NCBI RefSeq assembly: GCF_964355755.1
Contig: NC_092671.1
Span: 8,631,001-8,695,000 of the forward strand
From: Antedon mediterranea
Lineage: Eukaryota; Echinodermata; Crinoidea; Comatulida; Antedonidae
Direction of reading: 5' to 3'
DNA: 64,000 bases
The translations under genes were made by a program, and so were the position numbers. How positions within the stretch are numbered: the first letter of the stretch is position 1; the number at the start of each line of letters is the position of its first letter. Under the pieces are notes generated by a model. The model did not search any database, was not told the DNA's origin, and saw nothing but the letters and a program-made list of their open reading frames with translations. This document shows, piece by piece, positions 1-15,800 of this stretch.

Positions 1-3000
1 TAAAATATTTATTCTGGGATTTTCATACATATCAAGTTTTCTTTAACAAGTTATTCATTTATTACTCGATGAAAATGGCAACATTAATATAATGAATATA
101 AAATTTACAAAGGATCAAACTATATTTATGTTATTTATATTTGTGCAAACAATGTTTTATCTTTAATCAATGATATCTATCTTTTAAAACACAATAGATA
201 TTAAGTAACAAGAGTATTCAATTCAAATAAAAGCTTATTGGAAAATATCAAATTGTTCTCTTTCTAACCATTTAGTCACTTAAGTATTGTATAATTTGTT
301 AATAAATGCAATACAATACTCGCAATAATTATAAAAATGATATCTCTTAAGAAAACCTTGGACTTAAGATATCATCATTTCAAATTTTTAATGAACATAC
401 AAAAAAACAAATTATAAATATCATTTACTTTTAAAAGCCTTTTACTGTAATAAGCTATAAAATATATGTTGTTTTTCGTTCTATTATCAAAGTACTTTGA
501 CGTTATATACAAATATAACTTTACAGTTAAAAATACTTCTACAATAAGAAGAAAGTGACGTGACGAAAGTTGTCAGAAACCCGATCGTTTCTTGAAATAT
601 TAGAACTTACCGACCTTCATTCAGAAATAGAATCTCTTTTTAAGTAGAAGTATGTTTTACAACAAAAGCAATCTTATAAAACTGTGGACATGATCGATAA
701 TTCCGAGTGTGATACGTTCTTTCTTTAAAACATCAATTTATCGGTCATGTACACCAAGTTCAGCAAGGATTTTGCTACTTTAGTTCAGATGCAATAAAAC
801 TGATTCCTAGATTTTACCGTTTTTGTGTTTTTCTGATTATACTGTTCTTCAAGTAATCCCAAGCTTTTCTATGACTTCTTATGACTAATACAGAAAAACA
901 GGCTTTGTTTTTCATATTCTTTAAATAATATATTTTCTCATAATATTGTTTTAAAAAAGTTAATAAATAAGTTTTAACTGTCCAAAATTGTAAAGTTCTT
1001 TGCTCCAGTTATGGATAAAAGTGTATTTAGTAGTAGTAGAATTTACCACAGTGCTTCAGGTCAGATGGCTTCGGACAAGTGATTCTTTTTACCATTTCCT
1101 CATTTTTTTTGGGCGGGGTGGGAGGGGGTTTCATCTTTCTACTTCCAAAGATACATTTAATAAAGTCTCCAAATGTTTGCAATATTTCAAATAATTTGGG
1201 TATTGAAATTGATGCATAATTTCTGTGTTAACATTTTCAAACTTTCTTAACTGAATTAAAATATGTTTGTAAACATTGTTTATAAAAAGCTTCTGTACAG
1301 TTTGTTCACTTATTTATACTAAAGGCAAAGACATAAAAATATATATAATGTACATAAATCATACTGAAAGTGGGAATCAACATTAAAAAGAGCATTCAAA
1401 TAAAACTGTTATAATATATCAATGATAAATGTAGCTGATAATTTGACATACAAGGCTAGCATTGTAATTAAACAAACCTGATGTTACCTGCGGTGTCTTT
1501 GAACTCATTAAACGAGAGTCATTATATTCTTAAATGACTTTTGTAGGTGTTGAACCAGCTACCTTCAAAATGTAACACATGGCCTCTGGTGAACTCTCAG
1601 CCTTTCAAACATACACGCTAAAGCCTTTGATAATTTTTAGTCCGACATAAATTAAAAGATATTTTGAATGAAGAAACTCGACTAGGATTAAGGTATCATG
1701 TAGTCTTTTTCTTCCCCGTCTTTGCAACTCTTTCAGAAACTGTAAAAGAGGATTACTTGAAATCCCAAGTTAAGTCATCAGAATCATTAATATCAAGTAT
1801 GATGCTATTGTATAGTGCCAGCAATCAAGATTTAGTTCATGGGTTCACTTCATATGAGTCACATTTCGTTTGAAGTAAAATAATTGTTTTCTATTTTAAA
1901 TTGTATCAAAAGAAAATGATTATAACATGTATAATGTCCACACTAATGCTTATGATGTATCTGTTCTTGATATGCCCATTTAGGTTACTCAGTTTTGTAG
2001 TGGTAAAGTAACCAAGAACTCTCCTACCTGGACACTGCTAAATTATCATCTTCTTTTGACTGCTCACCACAGACCATCACAGTGCTATGAATTTAGTTAT
2101 CCCAGGCTCATCTTCCTATATTTTTGTTTTTTCTTCAATACATATAGTTTAGATTACTATCTTTATATTTTGTTAATATCTTTAGCAAGCCTATTAGAAA
2201 TAGGCTCACATGAAAGCATGAAAACAGACCAATGCCACAACCTTGATATTGGCAAAAAAAATTGACTTCCATTAACAAGTATTTTTAATCATTCTGCTCT
2301 CATATAAATAATAAAAATATGTTCATAGATCTAATGGAAACGGTTAGAATTAAACAGTAAAATATTATTTGTTGCTTTTTAGCAATGCACTTACATAATG
2401 GAATGCTAAACAACTAGAGAAACACAATTCTGGCTTTGTCATTGTTAGACATAGAAGAAGTGCTTCTATTCACTAATTCCTTGTGGAAGCCCTTGTGTAT
2501 GAAATACATTTATACGTTTGACAAATGTTATACTGTTATTGCTGGCATTGTTGTTTGTTTGGTCAATTTTCTGGTCTTGCTAAATAACCACCATCAATAT
2601 TTATATTGCCATATGTTTTCTATGTTTTTCCACAATGTTGAATACTGCAGGATATAACAAGTCTTATACTTACACTTATCTATATTTATTATTATTACAA
2701 AAACAAACAAAAATAGTAATTTTGCCTTAGTTAGTAATAACGAATCTATACAATAAGGTAAAGTTAGGTTTACATAATTGTTGTACATATAGCCCCGTCA
2801 TTCCCAAATTATGTTGCTTCTCTTTATTGGTTTTTTTATAATAAAATTCCTTATGTTATGTACATTTTCATTTTGTCAATAACTTGTTTTCTTAGAATTA
2901 CCATTAAATCAAACGTTAACCTTTTTATGGGTTCTTCAAATTTCATTATACTCATAAAGTAATTTTTTGTTATTTTCTTAGAACTGAAAAATGTGGTTTT

Positions 3001-6000
3001 ATTGCTCTTATTACTAAACTTTATTGCAGATTTTTTTTAAGGAAATTCATTTTTGCATACTGTAAATTCAAAAAGTTATAGAAAATAAGATTAATGTATA
3101 GATATTAATTGTCTTTTTTTTAAATTTGTAAGTAAAATTTGTATTATATTACGTACTTTATATTCTGATCTAAAGGCAAATTACTGAAAAAAAATGGCAA
3201 TGTTGTTGAAATAAGCAAAATGCTTTATATTATCTTTTTTTTAAATATTTATTAATGCTATTTTCAATAAAACTATCACTGCATAACAAATATATACTTT
3301 GTGTAAGATTCATTTGATGGAAACTTTAAAATTAATTCGAAGATGTGAACGCCACAGGTAAAATGTTCTATTTAGTTCCACCACCATATTCTAATTAACC
3401 AAGTATCACCGCTGTTTTTACGTCAACTTGTTTGCCGCCAGGTCTTTCACGTCAAGTACATAATTAAGATTTGTTAAGTATCATTTGGATTGGATCAAGT
3501 GATGAAGAAAATCTCTTTTAAAACAAAGGTACCGTAAAGATGCTTATCCATACGTGCTGTCGGTAAATTTGGTAAATTCGGATATAGAGACGCAGCTGTA
3601 GTAATTAGGATAATATATTATAAGCCTGTTACGTTTAAAATAGTTGACAGTTGGTTCATTGAGCAGTGTGAATTGCAGTTTAGATTTAAATTTGAATTTC
3701 AGAATGCGAGCAAGAATAACAAAAATGCACTTTTCACCTGTTGTGTTTTCTTTTACTTTTCAGCTGTAGTTGTAAATTCATTAATAGTATTGTGTTAATT
3801 GATGATTGTTATTAATCGTGTAGTTTAGATTAGTATTGTTATTTATATTCTACTTTCTGTACTAAGATAATACTATCGATCATTTTTTCACCTGTTCATG
3901 TCGTTGGCATTTTATCTAGCAAAGCCATTCTTAAACATTTTCTAGACTTCTGTAGTAACACATCAACAATTCTCAATTTTTCTATAGAAAATAAAAGATG
4001 ATTTTGTAAGTAAGGTAAAACGATTCCTCTGCAGCTCTGAGCTCCCAACTCTTTAACATGAAAGAGGAAAAAATTGTGGAGAATATTTTTGGAGAAGCAA
4101 ATTATATGTATATTTTCACATTACAGTAAAGATTCAGCAGCTGATTCAATTAATTATTACTGATTTATATTAGTGCACATTGGTCATTTACAAAGATTAT
4201 TTAAAAGTATTGATATTATCTGGTTTTGTTAATTTTTCTCAAAGCATTTTGTTTGAAGAAACTTTCATAGTTAAAACTTATATAGCTTGTACTATGTTTA
4301 AAAAACAGTTCAATTTCAGTTTCATAAAATGTTTCTCTTGACATAATTACAGATAATTTAAACTTCATTTACTCTTGTATTAATTTATTTGAAACATAGT
4401 TTTCCAAAATAGATTGCCAATTTAAACTCAATTTAAGCAACAAATTTGTCTTCTCAATTTGTGCCATTTGTAAGCTGGTAAATTTGATAAAGTTAAACTC
4501 TCATTTTATAATAACCTACTGATTTGTTAATTTGTTTTGCTAAATATCTAGATTAAGTTTGGTTCATATTAATCACATGAGGCAGGGAGGTATAAAAATA
4601 TTTTTATATTGCATGAGGCAAGGTATTTGAATAAATCTACTGTTATACGAATTGAAGAATTAGAAAGCAAGATATTCCTGATACTTTAAAATGCAGATAT
4701 TCATTTTTAAGATTGTTGTTATTTTCACCCAATATAACATAATAAAAAATAAAACGTGCTTTCAAGGTTATTAATGCTTTTGGCTGTTGACCAAACTATC
4801 TCATAATTGTACCAAAATCAATTTTAACACGATAGTAAATCCTATATATACTTTTGGTTTTGATAACTCCTCCACTCCACATTATGGCACATATCACAAG
4901 TATAAAAGACAGGAAGACTTCCATACATTGTTTTTGAAAATTTAAAAAATTTGAAGTTAAATTATTTTTATTTATTGTGTAGAAATAGAAATGAGAATAC
5001 AGTATACTTTAGCAATAATAATTATAATTGTACAATAGCAATATGTCACAATATAAACAAAAAGAATATATTGTAATAATTATAATTAATTATTCAAATT
5101 GCTTAGGCTTAAGTTTTAATTTCCATTTCTTAGAGAATTGTCAGTGAAGGAATTTTCAATTTCTGTTTGTATATAAACATACTATTTTATTTTTATTTTA
5201 TTTCATACTTTGTTTCTAAAATTTAAGATCACAAAACTGAATATCCATACACAAGTACAGTATTTGTGATTTTTTTTAGCATTTACAACACAGAATCCTA
5301 CAGATATTCATTAAGTCGTCATAGTGATCAAATTTAAATAAACATTTCTTTACATTTACCTATATGAATAAATCACCCACTGGTAAACCTGTCGACAGGT
5401 GTTTTTATACCGATGAAAAGCTACACTTTACAGTGATATATTACTTGCCATTTCTACAATTAGCGGGATTAGTATATACTGCGGGCGGCAGAACCTAGGA
5501 TTCATACTCTTCTATCTTCTATCATTGAAAGAATTAGCTGATTTTGTTATTCTCTCCTTCTCACCTTTTCGGGAAGAGAGGTCATTTATTTGATTTTGTT
5601 AGAACATGTCTAGACTAACTAAGTTTTAATATTTTTCTTTTTTTTTAAAATATAAATAACATTATCAACTAATCAATTTTTTGTCACTCCGTTAACACCT
5701 GTGCCTTTTTGTAAATTCTTCACATCACCATATCTATTTTTATTGTTACCTGCATAGCAAAAACAATTAAAGGTTTGCAGAAATTGCATCATTGTATAAA
5801 AACATTTATGATTATATTTTTATAATTGTGTTGTCAGCTTAATTGAAACACAGATATAGTCTAAATGATAGGATGTCTAGCAGTTGAGCTTGGGTATAAA
5901 ATTGAACCAGCTTTTTCCACTTTCTCACATTTTCTCATTTCTCTATTATTTCAGCATTATTATTATTTAGTGCCACTGGTTTATATATATATTTAACAAC

Positions 6001-6752
6001 ACAGTATATAAAATTTGATGATAAATAAATGACACATATCCAAAAAAAAAGTAAATTGCTAATAATTTCAGGAGTGTCAAATTAAACTCTTCAATTTAAG
6101 ATAAACATTTGTCATGTCATCATTTAAAATCAATGGTAATTATTGAATAATGATACTGATGACTTTTTAGAATATCTCATTTTGCAATATTAATGATCTA
6201 ATGTTTCTGACGCCTTTTTTTAATGAGATCTTTTATCAATGTCGTAATATACATCAAAACTAATTTCTTTTCTTTTGAATAATACAAACTCCTAGAATTT
6301 TCACAAACAGTTTTAAATTTAAACTGAACGTTTTATGGAAAAATGCTTCGATCGCACAGAACGTAAATGTCAAAATTTGATCAAATACATTCTATCATCG
6401 AGGAAAGATATTCATGGTGATGATATATATCTGTATGTTTCAATCATTGCTTAGATCTATTGTGGTGAATCAGCGCTTGTCTTTAAACAATGAATTGGTT
6501 AGTTCAACTTGACATAACACAACAAAATTAATTTCTAGTTTATACAGTGCTAATATCATTATTACCGAAAAAAAATTGTAATTTCCTAATAACATATTTC
6601 ATTAATTTTGTTTTTATTATTTTTATAATGTCCATGTGGTATGAGTGTTGTAGTCTAAGAATATTAAGATAAACCAAAGAAACCATGCACAACTACTAAT
6701 AGATTTACTTCAATAAACTAAAATAATTATTGTAATTATTCTTTTTCTGCAG
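1..6752. other. intron or upstream region of TMTC3
   Basis: No exon recognised on either strand. In the family, exon a should be preceded by an exon for the conserved PASN.FF.VGFV.AER membrane segment; no such coding block was found here, so that exon is presumed left of the window. The sequence is AT-rich with short homopolymers. Confidence 0.6.
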
Positions 6753-6890
6753 GAAATCAGAGTATACGTTATTTGAATCTGGTATTAAAGTAAACACACA
6801 GAACGCAAAGTTATGGAACAATGTTGGCCATGCATTGGAAAGTGAAGAGCGCCATGAGGAGGCTTTGCAGTACTTCCTTCAGGCTTCCAG
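6753..6890 (+). CDS. TMTC3: TMTC3 exon a (first in window)
   Basis: Begins after ctttttctgcag with one base that completes a split codon from an exon off the left edge, and ends tcc ag|gtaacc. It encodes SEYTLF and then the first TPR of the window ([12 protein letters not shown] through QYFLQAS). In the family, the SEYTLF segment directly follows the last transmembrane helix, so this exon marks the membrane-to-TPR junction. Confidence 0.92.
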
Positions 6891-9800
6891 GTAACCATTT
6901 AACAATATTTCCAAATTCTAGATAGATAATTCAGATATGCATTGATAGACTTTGGAGTTTAATTCCATCTTTAATCCCTGTCAGTGTAGGTTATTTTACA
7001 ATTTGTCAGGTTTTTTCTTTGTATTGTTTTGTGCATTTGTCCAAAGGAATGGTTGTAGATACTCTGCATCATAGAATGCTTCATCTCCAACTTTTGCGGT
7101 CATGGGCAAGCAATACCTGTGTTGAGGCAAAATCTTTCCCCTTTCTATAGTAATGTTACACTATTAATTTCTCCTTCTTTCTGCCATGTACCCTTTAAGA
7201 TGATCATTGTCTGCTTACCTAATAAGGACAATTAATAATGTAATACAATAAAAAATTGCCTGACACTGAAATTACTCTGGAGTTTTTTTGCGCAATATTG
7301 TAATAATAGGTACAAAGTTGCTGAAAAGAAACTTTCAGTGAAATAAAACCCATTTCATTTTCAGCTCATTTCATAAAAGCAATTAATGATTACGTAAAAA
7401 AATCTTGTATTTCTTTTATGAAAGCATTAATCTAAAAATAATTCTGATACATTTAATGTAAATTGTAGAATACTATTTCTGTCAAGATGGTATTAAACCA
7501 AACCAGAAGTACTTTTACAATAGTAAAAACATCTGCATAACTCAGCGTTATCTCTAATAAAGCTTGCACATCTTTTTGTAACTGTTTTATGAGCTACAGT
7601 TCATCTCTATACTGTAGAAAGGTACTAAAATGACATTTATCAAAGTATTTGTTGCAGGAAAAACATAAAATTAATAGATAGTAATAAAAAAAAATAAAAA
7701 AGTTTTCAATAGCCTATCAAAACAACTTATATTTTCTATTTCTGCCAGTTTAACATTTCAGTTTCAGAAAATAAAGTAAAAGAGTGGTTGTGAAAGCAGG
7801 AGATATAATACACTATTTGATTGGATAGTATGCCATACAAGGTATCATAAGTTAAGTTTGACATGACTGACACAATATCTACAACCAGTGTTATCAATAG
7901 TATTGTCAGCTATTTTCACTCCTCTGCTGTGAGGAATGTCTCATGTTCTCTTCTGTTCTCTCTCTCTCCCTTTGACATCCCCAGTAATGTTGGCTTTTAT
8001 CAGATTTTTTTCCTTTAAGAACCAACAAACTTGATGTACTATAGTCCAAAAATTAACAAACGCATAGGATTATACTAAGATGCCTATTTTTCTCAGTGAA
8101 ACATAACTTTCCTTTCAAAACACCTGAGATACATTTTTTTACGATGAAATCTAGAAGATTCTAATGACTAGATGGACAGCTTTTATCCCAAGAGAACCTG
8201 ATCTTTCAATATATGTAAATATAAATCTTACAGTTGTTACCACATTTATATCTTGACCTTGAGCATGTTTTTCAATAACTTTGTTACATTCATATCTTTT
8301 ATAAGATCAATAATTAAACTGTCACTATTTGTAAAATATCAGATTGTAAGAATGTCTTTGACTTCTGTTAATCATACTATTCACTAAAAATGCAATAAAT
8401 TTACCCTTTTTCACACTTTCTAAAGCTGCTAAATTGTTTATTGATATTTTCAGAAAATGTAATTATAATCATTTTATTATAAAAATTTACATTAAAATAA
8501 TTTATAAATCTGTGATTTATCAACTTTTGCCAAAGTCTTTGGAAAATGAATGTCCATTGTGATGACAGAAAACAGTTGGTTTTACATTTATATCTGTAAA
8601 ATTCAAATGTTATCCTTTACTTAAAGAAGTGCATTTAACTTGAAACATTGGTAATCATTACCTTTCTACTCTGATAAACAGGTCATCTTTTTCAGGTGAA
8701 ACTTGTAAGATTTTATGAGGAATATAATTTTAACATTTCACCTCGACTCTTCATTAAAAAAATAATGTCCCTTTTAATGGATTAGTGAAATTTTTCTATA
8801 TATTTATTTGTATTATGCACTGTACAAAATGATAGGCCTGCATAAGAGAATCCTTTCTAAATAAAAGAACAGTTCTCTTATCTCCAGATTGTTTATTTAA
8901 CAACAATCATTAACAGTGGGTAATTGTCATTTTTTACTGTCTGGCCCCACCCATGAAACTCCATGACATCTCATAGACCTTACTTTGTTTCATTACTATT
9001 AAGATTATATTATGATTTCATATTTTAATATTGTAAATACCTTTTACATTATCTATTTGCCCTTGACCATTGATAACTGCTTTGAAGTCTTAATCTTCTT
9101 TCATTATTATATAATTTTCCTTAATGTCATCATTTTGATAGAAAACCATTCTTTCAATCTTCTCAAGATGCAGATGTTTTACCTTGCCTGAATGTTGTTT
9201 GAATTTTATGCAGATATTTTTAAAGAACACAATTTACAATCTCTATTTAGCATTTTGAAAGTAAATTATTATTATTATTATTTTATTACTCTGAGATGCA
9301 GGTGTTTTACCATGCCCAAATGTTGTTTCAATTTTATTCAAATATCACAGTTAACAAATTGTTATCTCTATTAAGTGTTTTTAATTTTTATAGCAATTTA
9401 TTATTTGTTATAGTACCTCCAGATGCAGGAGTATAACTCATCCAAATATAGTTTTTATTTAATCTGGATTTGATATAAATACTATTATCTCTAACATTTT
9501 TTTTTATTTAATAGAAAATCGTTATTCTGAATTTCCTGTTTTTACTTTGCCCAAATGTTGTTGTTTGAATTTTACCTGGATTTGTGAGGATTACAATAGA
9601 AAATTATCCATATTTGGAGTTTCTTAATGAAAAATACATTAATTACAGGAAAGCACTATTCATTGCATATTTGCATTCACGTTCTCGGTTAGCGTATCAT
9701 GCATGTGCATTGAAATCCTTGACAGTTGCTCATTGTTTGAATTCATTAAGAACAATCTCTATCATTTAGTAGTCTGTAATCTTCATTTTTCATTGTTCAA

Positions 9801-12800
9801 CATTGTATGTCCTAAAACTTTACTGTTAATGACAGAAACTATGTGTATAGACTCAATTTCAAATGGCTGTGATGTTGGTCATCATGTATCATGTTTAGCT
9901 TTCTTGAGGGAATTGTGTATATCTGTGGACTGTAATAGCATCTTGAACTATTTGCTTAAGGTTCAAAATGTACTTGAAAAGCCTGTAGAAAATGTCTATC
10001 TTTCCAAATACATATGGAAATCTATGTAATGTGCACTCTTAATGCAATTTGAAAGTCATATCAAGATTTTCTGTGTCTACGATTGTAGAAAAAAAATGTC
10101 AGAAATATTTTTCATATAATATGTATTATTATTATATAGTTCTTTTAAAAACAAAATTCATACAGTATTGAGCTAATCAAGACTTTAGTTTGGTGTTGAT
10201 TTCCTTCTTTGTCTTTTCATCTTTTATTTCCTTTTGCATTTTACTATATTTTCCATCTTTTACTTCCCTTTATATCTTTCCTTATTTTACTTCATTTTCC
10301 ATTTGTTACTTTTTTTCTTTTCTATCTTTTCCTTTTCCACCCTTACTTTATTATCTTTTACTTACTTAACTCCTTCTATCTTTACTACATCTTCCTTCAT
10401 TTACTTCCTTTTGCATTATTTATTTATTTATTTTATTATTTAATCCTTTACTTTCTTTTCCATCCTTCAGTGTGTGGCAATTTTCCAGTGCTTTTTAGCG
10501 CTGCTCTTAAAGTAGCATTATACTATGATTAACTTGTACAGAAAATTATATTTATCAGATAAATATAATTGGTTGTAGTTCTGTAATTTAGTTTAATTTG
10601 CCTGTTTGTAATTGTATATCACCATTATCTATTGCCAGTAAACCTTAGAATATTGCACTAGTTTTCGCTTTAAAAGTGTAATCTTTAATCATTTGTTTAA
10701 GACAGTTAATCAATTAAACTTTGTGATACCTTCACATCTCTTTACGTGAGCATCCTATTTCTGAATTTTGGTGAAATGGTACTATCATGTTGTTGATTGG
10801 TTTGTGAGCATACGTACAAACACTTGTTTCGCTCTGCTGCTTTTTAATCTCTGTTCTCCCAATTGATGGAACTGATGATGATGAATGTGAATGAATTTAT
10901 CTGTAATTTTTTAACCTATTAATTGAGTTTTTACAGTAGTGTTCTTCATGAAATTCTTTTTTGTCCGTTAAATTGGTCAAATTTTACCTTAAGAACCATA
11001 AAAGTGATTTGAAATTAGCTAGCCTGGAACTTGATTAATAAGATAGCATTCAAACCTCGCATCATTAAGATTTTATAGCTAGCGGTATATAATATGTAGA
11101 ATAGGGAATAATATGCATAACAAAATCACCTTGATATCCCTGACAGCCATCCATCAATTGTGCTTGTCACATTGAATGAATTTATAAGATGTTGAAATAA
11201 AGTACACAACCATTTTCAAAATTGGTTAAAAATTGCTAAATGTGTAACCCTTCCCCCAAATATGAAATACTCTCACCAATGTATCCATATTACTCCTGGA
11301 ACCATAGCACAGAGCTACTGTTGTCAGCACTACTGAAGATAATGTGTGACTATGAATGATATATACAATGGCTATATGTTTGAAGCTAATTTGCATTTTA
11401 TTGTTCAGGTGTACGTAAATCTAACACCTTTATATCACTATACATCCATCAATCACATGTATTTCTAGTATGCTTCTCACATTGGGTAAAGATTATAATA
11501 TGCCCCATTGACTTGAATGAATTGGACACCCAATATTCAGCAGTCAATACTTGGCAATGCATGTAATTTTATGGCACGTTTTTCCTTATTTAGGTTATAA
11601 ATAGTTTACACCTTGCGAGAACACCACACCACAACATACACTAGATCAAATTGCTAGGGCAACCTATGCATTATCATTCAGAAACGATATTGAAAGCAAA
11701 AGATTATCCACTCTTTCATGAAGACTGTGAAGTGCATGCCATTCCCCGCACACTGGCACAGCGACTATTGGCTCAAAAGTTACACAGATATTTGTAGCAC
11801 CTCCTACAACTTTCTGCAGTCAAATATTGGTCTATATACTTTTCAAAAAAAAATTTCCTTCCCAGCAATTATTTTTTTCTTAAAAGTCAATAATCTTGTT
11901 TTTATCTTCATACATTTTTACAGCGTTTAAAATAAATGAAAAATATTTCATAAAAATGATTTTGCATTCAGTTGACTTTTATTATCAGTTGTTTTGATAT
12001 ATTTATACTAGGTAAGTTTTTAAAATGGCTAGCTTAAGCTTTAAAATCTCGTAATATTTATTCTTGCAGACTCTAAGTCTTTGGAAAACAACTATAAAAT
12101 TCTAAAAGATTTATAATTTACTGTGTATATGTAGGGCTTAGGAATTGTCATCTGATATATACTCGAGATTACATCACAACCCTGACATTTTGCCAAATTA
12201 CTCTTTTTCTTTATAAGGTATTATACTCCCAGCACTCCTTCAAGAAACATGTCGAACCGTTAACCTCGCAAACGTCTTTTCATGTACCCTCTGGAACTCT
12301 CATTTACTTGCATCGTTAATTTACAAAAACACTTTTCATGAAAACTTGATGTATGTCGGCGTGATTCTTTTTTTAAAATCTTTTTTCTCCTAATGCGGTT
12401 GTTTATTCATACTATAACTATTGTGTGGATGCTAATGGTACTCAAATCTTTAAAGGTAGAATCGTGAGCCTCGCAGATTTAACTCAAAGTCTCGTGAGAT
12501 TCCACATTCCATTAAGAAAGCTTGTACAAGCGGACTGTATGCTTACAAAAAGAATTAAAATATATGACTGGTTTAGCGAAATTCAACAAACAACTTTTTA
12601 TCAATTACAACATTGAATTTCTTATGTTGTCATGGCATCAATGACAACACAGGTTTATTTTTAATTTTGTATGTTTGTTTATATCATGTGATTGTTTTCA
12701 ATAAATTTTTTCCCGTTTGTATTAATTTGGTACAGATGATTACATTTGTAATTAAAATTTCTACAGATTGATCATTTTCAGCAGCAAAATGAAATATTCA

Positions 12801-15800
12801 TGTCATTAGACTTTTTAGGTTTTACATCACTAAAAAATGTAGATATAAATAATAGAGGTTTAATTGTTTACAGTAGTCAAAAGGTTTTTTACACTCCCTT
12901 TCCATCGTGCCCTTCGAAGAAAGCAAAAGGTAAATTAATCACCCAACCCATTTCCTTTTACTGAACATCACCTTTTTTTTTATAAATTATACATTGTTAT
13001 TTTAACTATATATATATATTTTATATCTAATTTGATAACAATAGGAGAACCATAGGCCTACTGTATTTTTGTTTTTGTATATTTTTAATTGACCTTTATA
13101 TATCCAGAGCTTTTATATTTATACAAGGAGTGATGTGTGCCTTCTAGCACAAATGAACATTTTAAATTAAGTTGAATTAATTAATTCCTCTGGAAAAATG
13201 TATTATTGCAGTATTTTCAAATAACAACTTGATCTCATCATATTTTTATATTACTAATTATTTTATCAATTTAGGTCAACAAAAAATCTTCATAATATGC
13301 TGCTCGTAACGATCAAATCTTTACTTTAGTATAACCAATTTGATTATACTTATACCTCACAATAGTAAATAGTTTTTAATTTTAATTTGATATTGTTATT
13401 ATTTTTAATGTTGTAGATACAGTACCAATTCATTTTGGAAATCAGTAGACCTACATTTGTATTGAAAATATATTTAGTTAAAAGAAACAATACATTTGAA
13501 ATTCAAAATATACAGCACATTGATGCTTTAGGCTCAATGCACTGCAAGTGCAAAATATTAATTTCTAATGCTTTTTGCTCAACATTCGTAAAGTAAAATA
13601 CATAATAAAGAAAAAATAATTTCTGGATTGATTTCCAATCCATAGAAAAATGCTACACTCATCTTGATTTGACAGTCTGTAATATCGACGTCAAAACATT
13701 AAGGAGGGCACAGAAAAAACAACTCACTTTTAAGGACGATTAATCTTTATACTTGAAATGTTAAAAATGACAAGACTAATGCAACTCAAGTATACATCAA
13801 ACTATTACATATTCAAAAGTACATTAATAACAATTTGTCTGTTATACACTGACTTTAATGGCCGATTCACTGTCAATAGAGACGCTTATTTTTGGAGTTT
13901 TGTCCATCAATTATATGTAGATTGACAACCAATATCATAAATACTACTATTCAATTTTTCTTTGAATATATATATAGTAATTTTGATCTAGTCTGATTAA
14001 TTTTTTTATTCATTTGAAGATTTAGATATATTAAACTATCAGTAGAATTGATTTTTATAGAATTATCGTATCTTTCATTTTAGTTTAAATATAATTGATG
14101 TCTTAAAACTATTTTTGAAGTATTCATTTTTATAATATTTGTCTGTTGTGAAAGTGGTTTGTAAACTTCATCATTTATTTCCTTTCAAAATTAATTTAAG
14201 ATTTATTTTTAATTTAAAAAAAAAACATTTAAAAAATACTGTAAAATCTTTTTTTTTTATATATATATTATTATTATCGTAAAAAACTATGTTGTTTAAT
14301 TTTCTTTTTAATAATTACTTTCAATTCTTAGGTTAATTGATGTTAAAAATATATATTATGGTCTCAAAACACAAATTCTTGATATAATTCATTTACTGTA
14401 ATTTAGGTTGATATTGCAATTTAATATCATCCATGTGTACCAGTATTTCTTCCATGATTGGTTTCTTAAAATTGTTTTATAAATTAGTTCCAAAGGAAAA
14501 ATAATCTGTAACCTGAGGAACTTTAACATCTCATAGTTGTTTCCCTGGAAAGTACACACAGAAACAGAAGACCCTAGGTCCAATTACTTCTACTTAAAAG
14601 CGCTTTATTGAACAATGTAATTAGTTAAATTATCCAAGTTTGTACTTTATCATAATTATTTGTATTTAGATGCCATTTGATAATTATCTCTGCCCTGGAG
14701 TAAATTTAAATTTAACAATGGAACTTCAGTCACAAGAGAAAAAAATGTCTTCTAGGCATGATATCACAGTTTTCATATTGAATTCAATACAAATGTTAAT
14801 TACTTGAGAACAGGTTTTTTTATGTCACCTTTTCTATTTTTTTAACAGGAAAAGAAAAAATGTCACTTTTACTTTGAATTGAAACAAAACATTTTCGTTC
14901 ACAATTAACCTGGACATTTCCACAACAATCTACATTAGAGTTATTCACACTCTTTTGTGTATTTCACATGGTTGTATCCGAAACAAAATATTGCAGTTAA
15001 GCACACATTATTCTACTGCAGTATAAGGCAGTAACTTATCTGCATTAATTTTAATCAATGCATATTCAGAAAAATGAGAGGTGATTAAATATTAGAAAGT
15101 ATAAAACGAAAGCATTTTTAAACATAAACAAGCTATTAGTAGGCCAGGCATTTGACTCGTTGCAGAAAACATAAAGATAAATTAATAATTTTATTGAGGT
15201 TATTTATATTATAATTTGCCGCAGAAAAAAGATCTTTGTTTCATTTTCCGCAAAGCGATGTCACTGGCATTTTTATTTATAGATGGCAGCATTTTATCTG
15301 TATCGGCAAAGTTTGGGTTCAAGGGGTCATAGTTAGTTCAAACGTACCATACTCATTAAACCTCAGAACCAGGCTGAAAAACAAGAATATTAGAAAGAAG
15401 AAATAACGATGCTGATATTAAAGTAATCATTTATAAAAGATGCCAACCCAAATGCAGAGACAGTCTCAAAAGAAAATGTAATGTCAGCGATTATTCCGTT
15501 ATTTTATTGCAAGTTACAGATTGAATTTGAAGAGATGCTCAAAACTAGACAATACATCAAAGTGTTTCAACGATTATAAACTTTTTTTTATATAAAGTTA
15601 CCAACGTTTTCATTTAGTGTATTGTTTAGACTGGCGTAAGCTCTGTCCGCATTGATCGTTAACTTTTATCCTATCTATCATTATCAATCGATCTTGTCAG
15701 CCTGAAGTCTATATGTCTGATCGGAATTTAAAAGCATGCGAGATCTTTATAAAGACATTGTCTGTTCTCGGGCGTCAGGATATTGCCAGAAGGATTCATC

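Noticed and set aside
1-6752. Search for the preceding TMTC3 exon encoding the last membrane helices
   Set aside because: No frame with the PASN, FRVGFV or AER motifs was found on the plus strand, so it is taken to lie outside the window.
9703-10532. Open frames at 9703-10029 and 10209-10532 as genes
   Set aside because: The first has no recognisable motifs or splice partners. The second follows a low-complexity pyrimidine tract that encodes only F, L, Y, S and P runs.
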